NCBI GenBank assembly: GCA_964458185.1
Contig: CAYWFG010000032.1
Location: forward strand, 1 to 17,619
Direction of reading: 5' to 3'
Length of the DNA stretch: 17,619 nucleotides
Source: AB-137-C09 sp964458185
GTDB lineage: Bacteria > Pseudomonadota > Zetaproteobacteria > Mariprofundales > Mariprofundaceae
The notes under the pieces were generated by a model. The model had not been told where the DNA came from. It ran no database searches and worked only from the letters and a program-made list of their open reading frames with translations. A program made the position numbers and the translations under genes. The number at the start of each line of letters is the position of its first letter. Positions within the stretch are counted from its first letter, which is position 1. Below, one piece after another: positions 15,741 to 17,619 of the stretch.

Positions 15741-17555
15741 ATGTGGATTCAAGCACCTATTGACTTAAGTTCTTTGGCAAAAGAGCCGGGGATTTACCGT
15801 ATGTTGGATGCTCAGCGTCAAGTGTTGTATGTGGGCAAAGCACGAAATTTATTCAAGCGTGTGGCAAGTTATTTTCAGCGAAAACCAGACTCTCCGCGTA
15901 TTCAAGCGATGGTGGTATTGGTGCGTGATATTGAATGCAATATTACCCGATCAGAAGCTGATGCCTTGATTTTAGAACACAACCTCATCAAACAATTAAA
16001 ACCACGTTACAATGTATTGCTCAAAGACTCCAAAAGCTACCCGTATATTCTACTCACCGATGAAACATTCCCCCGCTTGCGACAACATCGAGGAACGCGC
16101 AGCACGGCAGGTGAATACTTCGGGCCATTCCCCCATTCTGGCGCAGTACACGACACACTTCATGTGTTGCACAGCGTATTTCAGTTGCGTGATTGTGATA
16201 ATAATACGTTTAATCATCGTTCGCGCCCTTGCATGCAGCATCAAATTGGGCGATGCAGCGCGCCTTGTTGTGGTATTGTGTCGGTCGATGAATACAGCGA
16301 ACAAATTAACGGCGTGCGGATGGTGTTACAAGGGCATGATGAAGCGGTATTACAATCTTGGCAAGATGAGATGCAAGCTGCATCTGCTCGCATGGCATTT
16401 GAACGTGCAGCAATACTGCGTGACCGTATTCGTGACTTACGCCGTATTTTAGGTGGTAGTCATGATCATGGCCTACCTGATGATGCCGATGCTATCCATA
16501 TTGTGCGACGACCAGAATCAGTGGTTATTGCCATTGGTGTACGTCGTGCTGGTCGTGATTTAGGGGTGCATCATGTGCCAGCTAAGCAAGCGGTGGGTGC
16601 AGATGATGACGAAATATTACAAAGCCTATTGCTTGCGCGTTATTGCAAAACCGTACCACCTGCGGAAATCTATATCCCCCAAGATGATGTTTTATTGCAA
16701 TCATTGACACGCATATTGCGAGTGATTCATCCCGCTGTTGGTGTGCTAGTATCACACCCTCGCCGTGGAGGGAAGGCGCAGTGGTTGGCACAAGTATTGA
16801 CCTCAGCCCATGCACAAGTCAGCCACAAGACATTGAATCAACGCCCTGCTTTTGATGCCGTGGCAACATTGCTTAGGCTAACAAGCACACCCAAGCGGAT
16901 TGCAGCCGTTGATAATGCCCATCTTGGCGGAGAGCAAATGGTGGCTGCTATTGTTTATGGTGGCTGGCAAGGTGCCGAAAAAGACCTTTACCGTCGTTAT
17001 GCCTTAAATGGCGTACCGCCTGCCGATGATTATGCTGCTATGAACCATGTATTGCAGCGTTTTTTTACCGCGATGAATGAAGGGCGTATTGTCACCCCCG
17101 ATATCATGATTGTTGATGGTGGCAAAGGGCAATTAAAAATCGCCTGTGATGTTGCCAAAGGCTTTCCTCAAGTATCTATTCGTTTGCTGGGCATGGCAAA
17201 AGGAGAGAGCAGAAAAGTCGGTGATGAAGTGTTATGGCTGGCATGGCAACAAGATGATAATGGTCAGCCTATCGCATTAAAATCTGGCAGGCATGATCCA
17301 GCGCTGCTATTACTGGCACGCATCCGCGATGAAGCTCATCGCTTTGCGGGTGAATACATGCGCAAGCGAAAAAAGAAAAAGATGTTTCAATCAGAATTGG
17401 ATAAAATAGCAGGCATAGGCAAAGAAAAACGCAAAGTATTGTTGAAACATTTTGGCGGCATCAAAGGTGTAAAAGAAGCCAGTCGAGAACAACTAGCACA
17501 AGCAGATGGTGTTTCAACAACCTTAGCAGAACGTATTTTCACAGCGCTGCATTAA
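15741..17555 (+). CDS. uvrC: Excinuclease ABC subunit C
   Basis: UvrC makes both incisions around a DNA lesion after UvrA/UvrB recognition. The 604 residues contain the N-terminal GIY-YIG nuclease (Gly17-Ile-Tyr, Tyr30-Val-Gly) for the 3' cut. Four cysteines at 152, 164, 172 and 176 have exactly the E. coli spacing for the iron-sulfur cluster. A UVR UvrB-binding helix pair lies at about 200-236. The RNase H-like domain for the 5' cut has Asp391, Asp459 (VDGGKGQL) and His533 (RDEAHRFA). Tandem helix-hairpin-helix motifs are at about 553-604. It is full length. Its start is three bases after ubiC with no strong ribosome site of its own, which suggests coupling. It seems to be the last gene of the his-ubiC run. 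Confidence 0.97.
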   Translation: MWIQAPIDLSSLAKEPGIYRMLDAQRQVLYVGKARNLFKRVASYFQRKPDSPRIQAMVVLVRDIECNITRSEADALILEHNLIKQLKPRYNVLLKDSKSYPYILLTDETFPRLRQHRGTRSTAGEYFGPFPHSGAVHDTLHVLHSVFQLRDCDNNTFNHRSRPCMQHQIGRCSAPCCGIVSVDEYSEQINGVRMVLQGHDEAVLQSWQDEMQAASARMAFERAAILRDRIRDLRRILGGSHDHGLPDDADAIHIVRRPESVVIAIGVRRAGRDLGVHHVPAKQAVGADDDEILQSLLLARYCKTVPPAEIYIPQDDVLLQSLTRILRVIHPAVGVLVSHPRRGGKAQWLAQVLTSAHAQVSHKTLNQRPAFDAVATLLRLTSTPKRIAAVDNAHLGGEQMVAAIVYGGWQGAEKDLYRRYALNGVPPADDYAAMNHVLQRFFTAMNEGRIVTPDIMIVDGGKGQLKIACDVAKGFPQVSIRLLGMAKGESRKVGDEVLWLAWQQDDNGQPIALKSGRHDPALLLLARIRDEAHRFAGEYMRKRKKKKMFQSELDKIAGIGKEKRKVLLKHFGGIKGVKEASREQLAQADGVSTTLAERIFTALH

Positions 17556-17619
17556 TACAAATAAAGGCTTCCCTTTTAAGACGGGACAGCCAATAAAACC
17601 AATGGGTTACAGCCTTTTC
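17556..17619 (+). other. Possible structured RNA or terminator after uvrC, cut by window edge
   Basis: GGCTTCCC (17566-17573) can fold with GGGACAGCC (17583-17591) into an eight-pair stem with one bulge. AACC/GGTT (17597-17600/17605-17608) makes a small second hairpin. AAAGGCT (17563-17569) can instead pair with AGCCTTT (17611-17617), next to a run of Ts at the very end. The two large pairings exclude each other. This may be only a terminator; I do not recognise a riboswitch class. Confidence 0.35.

Noticed and set aside
16012..16452. 146-codon second-frame reading inside uvrC
   Set aside because: The UvrC frame here carries GIY-YIG, cysteine-cluster and UVR motifs; the other frame is a Cys/Ile-rich shadow.

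Overview
The window looks like a stretch of a Gram-negative proteobacterial chromosome with an estimated G+C in the mid-40s. Evidence for this: a TolC-type outer-membrane channel, UbiC chorismate lyase (ubiquinone route), a carB-greA pair, PerM and NagZ. I cannot fix the class. Gamma- or Zetaproteobacteria fit the gene content, but this is inference only.

Region 1 (1-1150, minus strand) is a two-gene unit. A small ArsR-family repressor of the BigR/SqrR/YgaV (sulfur/redox-sensing) type overlaps, by ATGA, a TolC-family efflux channel that runs off the left edge. A perfect TATAAT lies inside an AT-rich dyad just upstream of the repressor.

Region 2 (1151-1422) has no gene. It holds a 159-bp element with 28-bp perfect terminal inverted repeats, flanked by TTA and palindromic from end to end: a MITE-like insertion ending 40 bp before carB. 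It lies where carA often sits; carA is not in the window.

Region 3 (1423-7547, plus) is a tight run carB-greA-DUF4149 membrane protein-perM-nagZ, with overlaps or very short gaps throughout. Region 4 (7548-7733) is a non-coding leader or promoter stretch.

Region 5 (7734-17555, plus) is a histidine-biosynthesis operon, hisD-hisC-hisB-hisH-[hybrid sensor kinase]-hisA-hisF, continuing into ubiC and uvrC. A 100-N assembly gap (8762-8861) removes the end of hisD and the start of hisC, so the apparent HisD-HisC fusion is an artefact. The notable item is an 885-residue soluble hybrid histidine kinase (four CBS motifs, two PAS, HisKA/HATPase, REC) inserted precisely between hisH and hisA, whose products HisH, HisF and HisA act in consecutive steps. 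hisG and hisI/hisE are not in the window.

The last 64 bases carry possible alternative RNA stems after uvrC and are cut by the window edge. There are no tRNA, rRNA, CRISPR or phage genes that I can see.
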